From Mytilinidion resinicola (Eukaryota > Ascomycota > Dothideomycetes > Mytilinidiales > Mytilinidiaceae): a DNA stretch of 64,000 nucleotides. The notes below the pieces were generated by a model, which was given only the letters and a program-made list of their open reading frames with translations, had not been told where the DNA came from and did no database searches. Every line of letters starts with the position of its first letter. The stretch's first letter is position 1. The position numbers and the translations under genes were made by a program. The stretch is taken from the NCBI RefSeq assembly GCF_010093595.1, contig NW_022985452.1:485300-549299 (forward strand). Direction: 5' to 3'. Shown one piece after another: positions 51,001 to 64,000 of the stretch.

Positions 51001-54000
51001 GCATCCTATCGGCGACCCAAGCGGTTTGTACTACCCTTAATTAGCTAACCCGCCACGCGGTTAGGAATAACGCTTACATTCAGACTCTACTTCCCAGAAG
51101 AGAGCTATCCGTCTTATCTTTACTTTGCAGTTATAGTATCCCTTTAAAAGCTTTTCAATATAGGGCAACTGGCCAGCAATCCCTATACTAGTAGCAAATA
51201 AGAGCACGGTACTATATAAATCAAGTTAAAGCTCCTTTCCGTACGGTCCCTCGATAATAGCTCTTATCTTGGAATTGTTATCAAAGTTACTGCTAGTGTG
51301 CAGCAGCAGGTTCTTAGTAAATCCCTTCTATCTCTAGATAATAAATACAATATATTTATTACTATTATTATCGCGATAACTCTAAGATATATAGAATAGA
51401 TATAGCTAAGCAAATAATATATAACTTACTTCTGGAATACAAAGGTAGGCATACTAACTAGCTTTAGATTTCCAGGGCCTTAACAGTCGGACGTGTATAT
51501 AACAGCATTTAAAACAGGTATATCCCCTCTATACAGCTTCTTAAACGTTATTACCCGAACTAAAGCTTAGTTAAGCGGCTTTCTAAATTTTATATTATAG
51601 TATAGAATATAGTAGAGCCGAGCAGCGGCGCTAATTACTTAAAGAGAAACTGCAGCAACTAAATATACTACTAGAGGTTTTAACAGTATTCTAGAGGAAG
51701 TATAGAGATATATACTACTAATAGCTACTATAGCAAATATTAGGTAAAGGTTTAAAAAGACTTTATACGCACGCGAGCGGAGGGGCCTAGAATAAAGCAT
51801 AATAAGGAATATAATTCTAACCTAGATATATTAGCAATATCTCTATTATATGCTGTTAAGACTTATAGTAAGAGCCGCAGCATCCGGCAGTATATAGAGG
51901 TTAGGCTTACGGTATAAAACTGCTCCTACTATATAAATAAGACCTTTAATAATTATTACTGTTCCTAACTATTAATAAAATCTTATATAAGTAGGTAGAC
52001 TAATACTATAGAGATATACTATAGGGTTTATATTAGCCCCTACTAATAATAGCATAAGGTTAATAATAGAGACTAGCCCTAATTATTTAGTAAACTTAAG
52101 TAGCCCTTTAATATTAATAGCGAGGCAAAAAGCATTCCCTACTAAGAACGCAAATATAATAAGAAGGTTTAACCGCGTTACCTTACTAGATCTTTTTAAG
52201 TATTAATAAATCTAAGGGTAGGTTATATACTTACGGAAATAGAATACTCTATAGGCGCGTATAATAGTAACTAAAAAGAATAAATAAGCAACTATAGGCA
52301 GTTCTAGAAGATATCTAAGGGAAACAGTATACTACTAGGTAATATCTATTTTAATATCTAAAATACTAAAATTAAATAAGCTATCTTTATTTTTTATATC
52401 CTATTTTAGTGCATTAAATATATATAAGCTAAAATTAAGTAATCTAAGTAAAGAATAAAGGATATAATTTGGGCCAGTACTAAGGCGCAGTTGCTACTAT
52501 TTCTGGAACCTGTTAAGGATAAGGCCGCTATAATAGCCCTAAAGTGTCCCTCTTAATAGTAATATACGTTTCTAGGAAGTAAGACCCCCTAGGTGGCGGG
52601 CAAATTAATAGGTATATTAACTTTACATAACTTAAACTCTGTGCACACCTTAATATTTCCTGCAGTTCTCTACTAGCTATATACTATAGCTACTCCTAAA
52701 TACCCGGAACCCCTCGCATCTAAAAATTACGTTTATATTATCGCCTCTAAGCTCGATTTACAGAGAGTCTTCTTTTATAGCGTAATAGATTTCCTTTGCT
52801 ACAGCACCACTTTTAAGCTTTTATCACTCCTAATACTTATAAACGGGCCTTATCCGAGCTATAGAGCATTATTACTATACTTAGAAGTTGTTACCAGTTT
52901 TATAGCTGCTATCGCACGCAGATTTATATAGAGTCGCCACGTCGATCGGTACCTCCAGCCGAAGCGATCACTAATACCGGTTCGTGCGATACAGTTCCGT
53001 ACGTCCGAAATAATTACAACAGTATAATTTACTTATAGTAATTAAGCCCAGCCCGTAACCGTTAGGCCTGTGGCTAATTAAAGGACACGACGAAGGAGCC
53101 TGTTTCTTAAGGACCACTAAAATAAGGCGGCGACCTAATAATGGCCACCTAAGTTCGCACCTTGTTTAAAGAGCCCTGGAAATAGGCCGCTTGCTACCCG
53201 CTTCTAGACGCCTGTTTCCAGCACCCTAACTGGGTGCTTCTCCCCAACGGCATCGCCATCGGTCGAGCTGTTTACTACGGCTAAGGACTTAAGAAAAATA
53301 AGCTCGTATTAACTGCAAGACATATCTCTAAAATAATAACATCCCTCCCTACGTCGCCGGACGCCCCTTGTTACCGGATAAGTCTATTATTCGGGCACAC
53401 TAATTCTTCCCCTCGCAAGTCTATTAAGTTATATTCGGAATACAAATATTCTTTAGCTATCTCTCCTTAGGAAACCGGTCTGCGATAAGAAAATTACCGC
53501 GGTTTTAGTTATACTATTAATTATTTTGTTAATAACGTTAAGAGCTACTCTAGTAAATCCCCTCTACCTATTACAACTATTAGCCTATCTATAAATTCCA
53601 AGGCTATAGTATAAAGGTTCTATTAAGAAAGAATATTGCTATAAGTTTTAAAGATAATAATCTATTAGAATTAAGTATTCCGAGTTTAACTAAGTAAAAG
53701 AAGGAGTTTATTTAGCTTATAAGTCTTAGTATACAGATTTAGCTTGCTTCTATTTTACTTATAATAAAGTAAGCCCAGCCTTAGGCCTGTAGTTATACTA
53801 AGCATTTAGCTTAGTTAGCGGCAATACTTATAATCGCGCGGACGCCTAATTTAATTAACTATTATTTTACTTCTACTTTTATACTACTACTGTTTACTAT
53901 TAGGCGTTCTAGTGTGCGCTAATATACGGATATAGTTATCGTCTATTATACTTTTTATAGACTAATATAAAGGTAGTATAAGGTCTGCTATTTTTAACAG

Positions 54001-54199
54001 AGTCCTATATAATTCTCTGTTTTCTTTGTTAATAAATAACTTTAACATCTTAACTACTTTAATTATATCCTTTATCTTCTCCAATGCGAGGCCGCTTCTT
54101 ACTTATCGCTTCGACCTCTTCTTGTCGCCGTTTGCCTAATATTAGGTCGTGCTGCTAAATTCCTTCTATCTATTTCTATATCCTTACTATAAGATCTAA
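51001..54199. other. RIPed block, no readable gene
   Basis: TA-rich with almost no ORFs over 60 codons, typical of strongly RIPed repeats. A patch at about 52930-53400 is more GC-rich and less mutated (CGTCGATCGGTACC, TGCGATACAGTTCCGTACG), probably a younger insertion; its borders were not resolved. Confidence 0.5.
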
Positions 54200-55625
54200 C
54201 AGTTGCCTATAATTACTATTAGGGTTAAATTCGGCACTACTACGCAACGTGCTTAAAACTAAGCCTTTATAGCGGCCTAAGCAACCTGTAGAGTAGCCTA
54301 TAGTTAAACTTTTATTACTAATCCAGCCAGGCGCGACGGTTAATAAATAGGCGGAATCGCCGCGTAATCGAGAGGGCCTACTCCTATCTAAAGTTGTTAG
54401 AGTATAATCCAGCCTATTCTAATCCCTTTTATTAATATTAACGCGCAAAAGTAGCAACGTTGCTAATATCTGCCGATACTAATGCGAGGCTGCTAAATGC
54501 AGTACTGTTTTGCTATTTTTATCCTTTGCTATAATATTAGCCCCGTTCTCCAGGAGAAGCCTTGCTAATTCCTCGCGCGCTAATGAATAAATCTCCCCGC
54601 AAGCCTAATACATTGGCGTTTTGCCCTTATTATTTCTTGTGTTGATATCGGCTCTATTCTCTAAGAAAAGCCTTACTGCTGCTATACTTATCTACTCCCC
54701 GTAAGCCTAATACAGTGCTGTTACGCTATTAATATCCTTTGCTTTAATATTAGCCCTACTTTCCAGCAGAATCCCTACTTTATAGCACTAAATAGTAACT
54801 TCCTTATAAGCTAAATATAGTGCTGTTCTATTACTATTATCCTTTACTTTAATATCGGCCCTAATTTTTAGGAGAAGCCGCAGTATCTAATTATTACCCT
54901 TAGCTGCCTAATGCAGTACTATTCTGCTATTATTATCTCTTGCGTTAATATTGGCCCTATTCTCCAAGAGAAGCTCCGCTATATTCTTGCACCCTCTCTA
55001 ATAAACCCCGGACACATAATATAGTGCTGTTACGCTATCCTTATTTCCTGTATTAATATCGGCTTTCCTCTTTAGAAGCAGTTATATTACTTCCTTTTTT
55101 ACTTCTTTATTATGCCTACTCTTAATTATCTAATATAGAGGCGTCTGGCCTTCCCACCCTTATAATTTAAGTAAAAATCCTCCTGCTTTAATAGTTCCTA
55201 TACTACTACCGTTAGGTATATATTTTTTAGCGCCAGCTTAAGCCCTTTATAAACATCTCTATCTAGTAGAAGGGAGCAGTTAATAGAGATAAAATTCTAA
55301 ATAGTAAGGTTAATAGCTTTTTAAATTAGAGCAAGCGGTTAGCAGCCGGTTTTATAATTAAGTAGTGCGGGTTAAAAGAAATACTAATATAAGATATTTT
55401 GTAGTCTAAAACCGCAGCGTCCGCATATATTACTTTTATCCCCGGCACCTAATCCCTTATTCCTTAGATTTATTAAGTAAGCAACTCTAGCTTTGCTTAC
55501 CGCTTTAGAACCGTAGAAGGCACAGGTTACTTTTAAGTCGGTCTATTCCTTAAAGAAGAAATATTTTAAGATAGCCTGCTGCAACTTTCCAGGGAGTTGG
55601 AGGAGTGGACTTTCTAGGGATTAAG
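54200..55625 (-). pseudogene. F-box/ankyrin-repeat protein, RIPed
   Basis: On minus near 55600-55545 the text LLQLPGKLQQAILKYF resembles an F-box start (LP-x-E-L-Q-x-x-I-L). From about 55110 to 54480 comes a series of 33-residue ankyrin units with readable LLLENRADINTRNNKGKTP, ELARLLLENGANIIAKDK and NSKTVLHLAASH, roughly seven units. Many Gln codons and others are TAA/TAG. Family role: substrate adaptor of an SCF ubiquitin ligase or a generic scaffold. The frame downstream (toward 53850) still reads in pieces but is unrecognised. Confidence 0.72.
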
Positions 55626-56619
55626 CTGGAAGTAGAACTTTAACAGCGTCGCAATCTGCTGCTATCTAGAGATTTAATAGAAGAAAGTACAGTAGGATTA
55701 ACAAATATCTACGGTGGATAGGTAACGTTGTCTGGTTGGGAGTCGAAGCGGCAGGTTTAGCGCGCCAAGAAGTAAGTCCTTGCGCGCGATAACGTGACGC
55801 TCCTTCGCCGTAGCGGGGAACTTCCTGTTACCAACGCCTGAGAATAGCCACTTTATTAACTTAGCGCCCTTTTTTTAACTCTACTTCGCTAATCGCTTAT
55901 AGCGCAGTTTAGCAAAGTCGCTCTATATTTAAGCCTATAATCTACCTTTTACGCTTTTTACCTACTCTATTTATAGTTACCTATAGGTTGTATTTTTACA
56001 GCTACTAAGGTGAATATTACAGGGCTTATTCTATTCTTTAGCTTAGAATAGGCGGATAGGTCTTTATATAAATTATAGTGTTCCTTCTAATTAACTTAGT
56101 ATTTCTAGAGCCTCTATTTCTATACTAACCTTAATACTATTATCCGGCTTACGCCTAATTAAATATAATTTATATCCCGGCTTACTAGAGGGAGAAGCAG
56201 GTTTATTAGTAGATAAAGTAGCGCGGATAAGCGAAGTTAAGCTTCTAGAGGTTAAGCCAGCAAAGGCCCTAGTAGCGCGGATATATTAGTTATAGAAATA
56301 AAAGGATAAAGTTTATATAAAGCCACTTTAAATTATATTAGTTCTTGCTAACTACTTTAGAGTTAGATTTTTATATTCTAAGTATTTACAGGCCTAATAG
56401 CTATAGGCCCTAATAGCTATAGCTATAACAGCTATAAGCTTAGCTTACTAAATAGCAAAACTAAATTATACTATAATAATTATATAGGACGTATAGGGTT
56501 ATTTTATACTAACTAGGACTAGTAAGTGCTTTAATTAGAAGTACTAACTAGGGTGGCAACTAAACTATAGAACTTATATAAAATTAAGTAGATATAAATA
56601 TATATATAAAGTTAAGATT
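55626..56619. other. RIPed DNA, no gene
   Basis: AT-rich; includes short TAGCTATAG/CCTAATAGC repeats at 56390-56440. No element ends found. Confidence 0.45.
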
Positions 56620-57038
56620 TGTTATAGTATTAACTGCGATACCCTACCTACCGAAATTCTGCCGCAGATTGCTATAACTCCAGCAATCTGCACCGGCCTA
56701 CTACTGTTAGCCGGCCTCCTGCCCTGCCTACCCTACTCCGCTCCTATCTTACTTCCGCTTCCTATTCTGTCCCGCTCCAGCCACCTACCGGCTACCCCCT
56801 TTTCCTATTACCTAATCTGGTAAGAACCTTGCGTACACGCGTGCCACGCGTGCCACGCGCCGAAACGGTATAGAGGCCGTACGCTACGCGCTCGGCCACG
56901 CCCTTATATCCGGTGGCCTGTCTCCCGTTTTCCTATTCCTTATACAACGTCTTAATTCTCTATATAGCATTATATATAGCACCTAATTAACGCTCCTCTT
57001 TAAGCCCTTAACCTCTTGCGTGTAGCGCTATTATAATA
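56620..57038 (+). repeat. Left LTR (RIPed)
   Basis: Starts TGTTATAGTATTAACTGCG, the C-to-T/G-to-A version of the right LTR start TGTCACGGTATCGACCGCG. Confidence 0.93.
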
Positions 57039-57059
57039 TTATATTATATCTACTTTTAC

Positions 57060-60000
57060 TACTATAAACACCCCTGCCAACCCAACTATAATACTTCTAG
57101 AGCTCGTTAGCTTTATAAAGGAATAGTAGGCTGCTGTAATAGAAGTCCTGTCCGCCTAGAAATAGGAAATTACTGCTCTACGGGAGGAAGTAGCCGCAAT
57201 TTAGTCTAAATCTACCTCTACTCTACTACTAGCGCCCGACTAATAATTTGCAGGGCCTCCTGTTCACGAATTAAATAATAGCTTAATACCTGCCAATAAT
57301 ATAAACTGTATACGGACCCTAACTATTAAAGTTACTCCGCTAACTTTAATAGACTTCTCTCTAATAGCTGCCGCCCTGCTAATCCTAAAAACTAAACGTC
57401 TAATTAACCCTCTAATATTTAAGAGGAGTTAAAAAGAACTCCTAATTTTTATCTAACAACTATAGTATAAACTGGAAGGAAATACTAATTAATACCTAAC
57501 TAAACGTGCTCGCCTGCTATACGCTTACTCTTAATTAGAATCTAACCTATTAACGCTTATTAACCCCTTAATAGACTAAAATATCTGCACTATTAATTAA
57601 CTTATCTAATTCCTGCAGGCTATATACAGCAATCCGAACTAGAAACTTATATTTTTAAATTAACTCTATATACTAAAGTAAGGAAGGCGTGCTTTTATAT
57701 TACACTTTACTAAATTCTAACAACTTGCCGCCAATATAGATCTAAATAAAGCTAGCCTAATAACTTAGCTCTAATACTTCTTCTCTAATAAACTCCGCTA
57801 TATAATAGTTAGCGCTACTACCCCGGATAATCTAAATAACTATACTAACTTAATTGCGAAGTATAATAATAATCTATAATTCCTGCCCGGCCGACCCTTT
57901 TAATATTCCCCTCTGTTATAAAAGGACCTAGATATAATAGAAATTAATATATCTAAATATACTTTAGCCGGCTTAGCCGAATAAAACAAATATTATTAAA
58001 AGGGCCTCTGCTTTAAATATAGAAAGTATAGCTATATCTCCCGTAATTACTTTATCCCCTTGCCCTAAGTCCGATTATCTAGTGTAGATAAGCCTTTAAG
58101 CCCCCAACCGCGTATATATGCGCAATTAACCCGATTTTTATCTGCCCGCTGTTTTTCTATATCCACCGCTTTATCCTCTAGCTCTAATTAATTTAGAGGT
58201 AGCCGCTTATCCTGTATAAAAAAGTTGTTAAAAGCCCTATCCCGGGGCTAAGTTGCCCCCCAGGACTATTCTAACCCTGGATTTCTATAAACCTATTTAA
58301 AGAACCTAAACCTAACTCCTAGAAATAATAGATTTTTATCCCTATTTCTATATAATAAGGCCCTACTTATATAAACGCTATAGCTTTAATTAATAGTAGA
58401 GCTACAGGCATAGGTTATATTTACAGGAATCTGGCGCGCGTATAGAACCTCCGCCTTAACCTGCTCTTTTACGTCTTACGCCTAACTGGATTTAATAGAA
58501 AAATGCTTAAAAAAGAACAGATTACGCACTCTGCGCGAGTAACCCTCCGCCACCTAAACTATATAGAATAGATCTATTTCTATATACTAGAACTCGGCAA
58601 ATATAAGCTGCTACTAAAATAGCCCTAGCTATATAAGCACTGTATTAGATTTAACTATAATAACTAATAACTATTATTTTAATCGTCCTAATACTAGGCG
58701 TAATACCTGCGCAACTCCTAAACCTCTATAATAAGAACTTGTATAGAATAGCTTCCTAAAGCGCCCCTTATTAAGCAGTGCCTAATACTTTTAACCTAAT
58801 ACTTTTACTTACAGCAATTAAGCCTGTCTATATAATACTAATACGATTACTAGCTTCCTAAAATAGTACGCTAGATAAATATACCCGACCCTAAACCTAA
58901 GCTAGAAACTAAACCCAAAACTAAATCTAATTCTAAATTTAAACCTAATACCTAGACAGATATCTATATACTAAACGCGGCGTCTATAACCTAATTAGCC
59001 TAATAACCTAATTATAAAATCTTTACTATTACTATTACCGATATTAATAAGGCCTTAGCTCTAAAAACCTAAACTAACCTAGCTATAAAAGTCCTAGTAT
59101 AATATTACTATTTACTAAAAACCTTTTCCTAACAGGAAGCTAATAAGTTACCTAAATACTAAATATATAATTATAAAATTGTGCTTAAAAACGGCAAAAT
59201 ATATAGATTTAGCCTGTTATACAGAATATTACAAAATAAATTAAAGGTGCTAAGGAAGTACCTTAATAATAACCTTGCGAAAGGATTTATCTATGCTAGT
59301 TTATTACCTGTCGCCTCTCTAGTTATCTTTATTAAGAAGCCCGGAGAAGGCCTATAATTTTATATTAACTACTGCACGCTAAATACTATAACTATTAAGA
59401 ACTAATACCTAATCCCTTTAATTTAGGAGACCCTAGTATAATTAAGCAAGGCGAAATACTATATAAAGCTTAATATTATCTCTATATTTAATCGCTTATA
59501 AATCGCGAAAGGAAATAAATAGCTAACTGCTTTCCGGACGCGATACGGCCTGTTTAAATACCTAGTAATGCTATTTAGATTAGCTAATGCTTCTAGCATA
59601 TTCTAATACTATATAAACAACGTGCTCCGCCTATACCTAGATATATTCTATACCGCATATATTAATAATTTCTAATATATAGTAAAAACTTCGAAGACTA
59701 CTAGTATTATATAAAGCTAGTCCTAGAAGTAATAGAAGCTGCCGGCCTATAACTAGATATTAATAAGTGCGAATTCTATTAGGATAAGGTTACCTACCTA
59801 GGGTATATAATATTAACCGGCGGAATTAGCATAAACCTAAATAAGATTAAAAATATCTATAACTAGGAAGTCCCCTATAATATTAAGAATATATAAGCCT
59901 TTATTAGATTTATAAACTTCTACTAATAATTTATTAACAATTTCTCTAGCCTGGCCGCTCCCCTAATTACACTTATAAAGAAGGATATTCCGTTCCGGTT

Positions 60001-62090
60001 TAATAAGTCCTGCTGTGCGGCATTTAAACAACTTAAAATAGTATTTACCACCGCCCTAATCCTCTATTATTTTAACCCTAAACTGCTAATTATTATTAAG
60101 GCCGATTTATCCAACTATATAAATACTAGAGTGCTCTTGCAAATAGATAAATAAGGAATACTCCAACCTATAGCCTACTTCTTAAAATAATTAAGTTCTA
60201 CCGAATATAACTATAAAATCTATAATAAGAAACTCCTAGCAATTATCTAATACTTTAAACAGTAGCGGCCTAAACTAAAAAGCGCAGTATTCCTAATTTA
60301 GGTTCTTAGCAACTATAAGAACCTGCAGTACTTTATAACTATAAAGTAGTTAAGCTACTAACAGGCTTATTAGTCTAAATACCTGTCCTAATTTAACTTT
60401 TTAATTACCTACCGACCTAGTAAGTATAGTAAGAAGCCTAACGCTTTAATATATTATATATAAAATACGCCTGCGCAAGAAAAAGCTTAAGTAGCCTAAA
60501 ATTAGATACTGCTCTGTCCCGACCTGTTTACGCAGTTAAATCTAATAGAAACTAACCGAATAATTTAGGAGATTATTAAGGATAAATACCTAAATAATAA
60601 GTTTATCTAGGAAGTTCTAGAAATGTTATACTCTAGAGTATACTGCTTTAAGAAAATTACTCTAAGTAAATGCGAAGAGTAAAATAGTAAGCTCTACTTC
60701 CGCAACTAAATAGCAATTCCTAATAATAATAAACTAAAAATTAAACTACTTTATCACATGCATAATTCCCCTATTAGCGGCCACCCTAGATATAGAAAGA
60801 CTCTAGAAATCCTCTAAAAAGAATACTACTAGCTGTATATATTTAAAATAATCTGCTAATTTATAGTATACTATTACACCTATTACTATATAAAGGCTTT
60901 AAGAAAGAAGTATAATAGCTTCCTAAAACCCCTGCCCGTTCTGCAGCGTTGCTAGCAAGATATTTCTATTAACTTTATTATTAAACTACCTAAATCCGAA
61001 GGCTGCACTAATATTATAGTTATAGTAAACTGCCTAAGTAAGTACTAATATATAATTCCCTGTAGAATAATTACGGCTAAGGCTACAGCCAACCTATTCT
61101 ACTAATATATTTAGGTATATTACAGATTGCCTAATATATGCGTATCCGATTAAGGATTATAGTTTATCTCCGTGTTTTAGGATAAACTCTATAAGCAACT
61201 ATATATTAAAGCCTAATTATTATTAGCCTTCTACCCGGAAACTAATAGCTAAATAGAGAAGGCTAATTTAATACTAGAATAAGTCCTCTGCGCCTATATA
61301 AACTATAAGCAAAATAACTAGGTTACCTAGCTACCATCCGCTTAGTTTAAGGTAAATAATATCTAATCTAAATTAATAACAGTAACACTGTTTATTGCTA
61401 TCTTAGGATAACACCTAAGAATAGGCTTTAAACCGCTATTAGGAACTCCGCGCCCTGCCTATTAAGCACTGCAAGCACTTAAGGCTAATTAGATAGTTAA
61501 TAAGATATTAGATATTAAGCAGTTTATCCGCGAAGAGATAACTTAGGCCTAAGTAATATAAAAAGAATACGCCAACCGAAAATATATAGGCGCACCGGCC
61601 TATAAAGTAGGTAATAAAGTCTAGTTAGATACACGGAATATCTGTACAAATTAACCTGCTAAGAAGCTTAATTAGAAGAACCTAGGAAAGTTCCCGATTA
61701 TACAGATTATCTCTCCGTACGCCTATTAACTAGGCCTACCTAAATCTATAAAAATATATCCTGTCTTCTATATCTTATTACTCCGTCCTGCCGCTCCGCA
61801 AGCTAACTACCTGCCTGGCTAGGAGTCGCCCCTACCTAAACCTATTTAAGTTAAAGAAGAGACTAAATAGTATATCGACCGTATTAAAGGCATGCGCCTA
61901 AACCGGCGCTAAAAGTAATATAAGTACTTAGTCCAATAGACTGGATATAACAACCTGTCCTGGCAACCCGTTAATAACCTAAAGGACACTACTACTGCGG
62001 CTGATTATTATTGCTGCCACCCTGAAGCTTACAATCCTGCGTCCGATAAGCCCCGTCCTGCTGGACCCTAAAACCTTAATCAAGATTTAA
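57060..62090 (+). pseudogene. gag-pol of the chromovirus, many RIP stops
   Basis: Gag zinc knuckle near 58005 reads CFKYRKYSYIS, a CCHC motif with Cys and His turned to Tyr. Reverse transcriptase (about 59310-59760) reads SPVASLVIFIKKPGEG, TAFRTRYGLFKYLVM and AYINNF where YIDD would be. RNase H (60065-60400), integrase with an HH-CC zinc region (60755-60960) and core (TNIIVIVNCLSKY), and a C-terminal chromodomain (61860-62070, YLVQ-x-TGYNNLSWQPVNNL) follow. Stops are mostly TAA/TAG at Gln and Trp positions. Original product: a polyprotein for retrotransposition targeting heterochromatin through the chromodomain. Confidence 0.92.
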
Positions 62091-62178
62091 TTCACAGCCC
62101 TACTCCCGATAAATAGCTGTATATATTATAAACAGCGCCTCCTACTCGCCAAGAGACTTAGGTTTAGGAGGGGGGTAC

Positions 62179-62588
62179 TGTCACGGTATCGACCGCGACA
62201 CCCTACCTACCGAAATTCTGCCGCAGATTGCTACAACTCCAGCAATCTGCACCGGCCTACTACCGTTGGCCGGCCTCCTGCCCTGCCTACCCTGCTCCGC
62301 TCCCGTCTCGCTTCCGCTTCCTATCCTGTCCCGCTCCAGCCACCTACCGGCTGCCCCCTTTTCCTATCACCTGATCTGGTAAGGACCTCGCGTACACGCG
62401 TGCCACGCGCCGAAACGGCATAGAGGCCGTACGCCACGCGCTCGGCCACGCCCTTATATCCGGTGGCCCGTCTCCCGTCTTCCTGTTCCTTACACAACGT
62501 CTTGATTCTCCACGTAGCATTGTACATAGCACCTAATTAACGCTCCTCTTTAAGCCCTCGACCTCTCGCGTGTAGCGCTATCGTGATA
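62179..62588 (+). repeat. Right LTR (not RIPed)
   Basis: GC-rich, starts TGTCACGG and ends CGTGATA (CGTGACA expected). Two overlapping minus ORFs (62321-62532) in it are not genes. Confidence 0.93.
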
Positions 62589-64000
62589 AGATTGCTCTAA
62601 AAATAAAGTACCTATAGTTTTACTTACTATAGAGGGCGGCTAGCAATATAGGAACAGATGTTATTTATTTTCCCTATAGTATACTTAAAATAGCTATATT
62701 CTTAGTTATATAATACTAGATCGAGAGTTCGGGCTTTCTAGGAATAGTATATAAAATGCCGAATATAAAAGGCTATATCGCGACCCTAGATATAAATAAG
62801 AAATAACCGAAATAAATTAACGCGACCGAGCTGTATAGGTGCTAGTATAAGTCCGAGCTAAAAATATAAGCTATAAAGTTCTTATTAACTATTAGTATAT
62901 ATTCCTGCCTACTTAAATTTAGGAGCTAGGTGCCTATAAAGCTTTCTTTTAGTAGCTAGTCTATACCGCTTAATAAAATACTGTAATATATTTAGGGCCT
63001 TAAAAAAGCTTAAAGGCTAGGGGATATTATATAAATAGTTTCTATTCTATACTATACTATACTACTAGAATATATAAGTATAATAGTACTAAGCACGTAG
63101 TATAGTTATTATAAAGCCTAAAAAAAAATAGTAGAAGCAAGGTTATAGAGCCGTGCTAAACTACTATAATAAATAAAGGAAAGCGGGTGGTTTAATAAGG
63201 CTATTAGAGGCCGATAAAGAAAAAGCTATAGGGCTATCTAAAGGTTAAGGGAAGGGTAAGTAGCTAATAAGCTAGGTTAGAGGCTAAAAAGGTAACTAAA
63301 CTAGCAGGTGCTGCCTATAAAAAGGGAGGACGCTATAGGGCTTATAAAGAAAACGCAGGCGGAGGATACTAGTATATTTAAGGCTAATAGAAGCTATTAA
63401 TAGGAATAAGTAGTTAACTAAAGTTAGATCTATAAAAGCTTATTAGTATATAACTACTATAACAGATAATAACTTAGTCTAATAGAACCTTAGTACTATA
63501 ATAAGGTCTTAATAAAGGCAGTAATAATATAGAAGGCAGCTAAAGTAGTCTAAATGCTATTTTTTAAGTAGTATAGTTATATAGTAGTAGGCCCTTAGAT
63601 AGATAATTAGTAAGTAAGCTTAGCGGTCTATAGTTATATAAAATGCGGGGTTAGTAGAACTACCTAGACACCTAGGCCGATAAAGTAAAATTTATTTAGG
63701 ACGAGCTTAATTACCACCCCCCTATTCTCTCCGCATCACCCCCCTTTTCTCTTCCTGCCACCCCCCCTACATCTAGCCTAGCGCCGGCCCGTATTAATAT
63801 TGTTCCACCAATCATATTCACTCGCTTATTAGATACGTAAAACGGCAAGGCTATACAAATCGGAAAGGATGTATACACGAATCGCATAGGATGTATATAT
63901 ATACAACAACAACAGTCTATTCACTCCATCTACTCTAGCTAGTCTAGAAGCGGAAAGCGCCTAGATGGCCGTCTCTTAATTGCTGATTGAAAGGAACGCC
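62589..64000. other. RIPed flank, no gene
   Basis: AT-rich to about 63690, then ordinary composition with a C-rich stretch (ACCACCCCCCTATTCTCT) and a TATATATATACAACAACAACA motif near 63895. No ORF of note. Confidence 0.4.

Larger units (their letters stand above)
56620..62588 (+). mobile_element. Full-length Ty3/gypsy chromovirus, RIPed (5969 bp)
   Basis: LTRs of about 410-419 bp at both ends and perfect 5 bp target duplications AGATT (56615-56619, 62589-62593). A polypurine tract (AGGAGGGGGGTAC) lies immediately before the right LTR. The order of coding remnants (gag, protease, RT, RNase H, integrase, chromodomain) is that of chromoviruses. The left LTR and interior are RIPed, the right LTR is not. 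Confidence 0.95.

Noticed and set aside
62321..62532. Two minus ORFs
   Set aside because: They lie wholly within the right LTR.

Overview
The window is from a filamentous ascomycete (Pezizomycotina). The evidence is short 44-58 nt introns with GTAAGT / CTAAC / CAG signals, fungus-only families (DUF3295, a HET-NACHT NLR, Zn2Cys6 and C2H2 factors, a ras-2/rasB-type GTPase, Fot1/pogo and chromoviral Ty3/gypsy elements) and heavy repeat-induced point mutation (RIP). RIP appears as long AT-rich blocks and as Gln codons (CAA/CAG) turned into TAA/TAG. I saw no tRNA, rRNA or CRISPR array. Bases 8615-8819 are unsequenced.

Layout. 0-6.2 kb: a two-exon hypothetical gene, a C2H2 zinc-finger gene split by a 274 bp element, an odd AGG-rich patch with two convergent broken ORFs, and a small two-exon gene. 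7.3-13.2 kb: a TA-flanked DNA element carrying a clean solo LTR, then an aminoglycoside-phosphotransferase-like gene broken by three nested transposons, one with an intact Fot1/pogo transposase. 13-24 kb: small hypothetical genes, two DUF3295 paralogues, a Zn2Cys6 pseudogene, a ras pseudogene and a 24 bp minisatellite. 24.3-25.9 kb: a dead gene that reads as an HD-domain nucleotidase fused to a UMP/CMP kinase. 29-31.9 kb: small fungal genes. 32.6-35.1 kb: a strongly RIPed second copy of the transcription factor-ras segment. 36-43 kb: a polytopic membrane protein, a gene with an acidic repeat, and an AAA+-like ATPase, all with Gln-to-stop changes. 45-47.8 kb: a HET-NACHT NLR that stops at the start of its WD40 domain. 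49-50 kb: two tandem copies of the short TIR element. 51-64 kb: a RIPed block with an F-box/ankyrin pseudogene and a full-length RIPed chromovirus.

How it fits together. This is a fast-decaying accessory region. Genes are inactivated by insertion (C2H2, APH, HD-kinase, the 49 kb ORF) and by CpA-to-TpA mutation (APH, HD-kinase, ras, Zn2Cys6, membrane protein, AAA ATPase, NLR and others). Target-site duplications and reading frames let several ancestral genes be traced exactly through the insertions. The best leads are the HD-kinase fusion, the short TIR element whose ends could act as frame-neutral splice sites, and the differently RIPed pair of ras segments.
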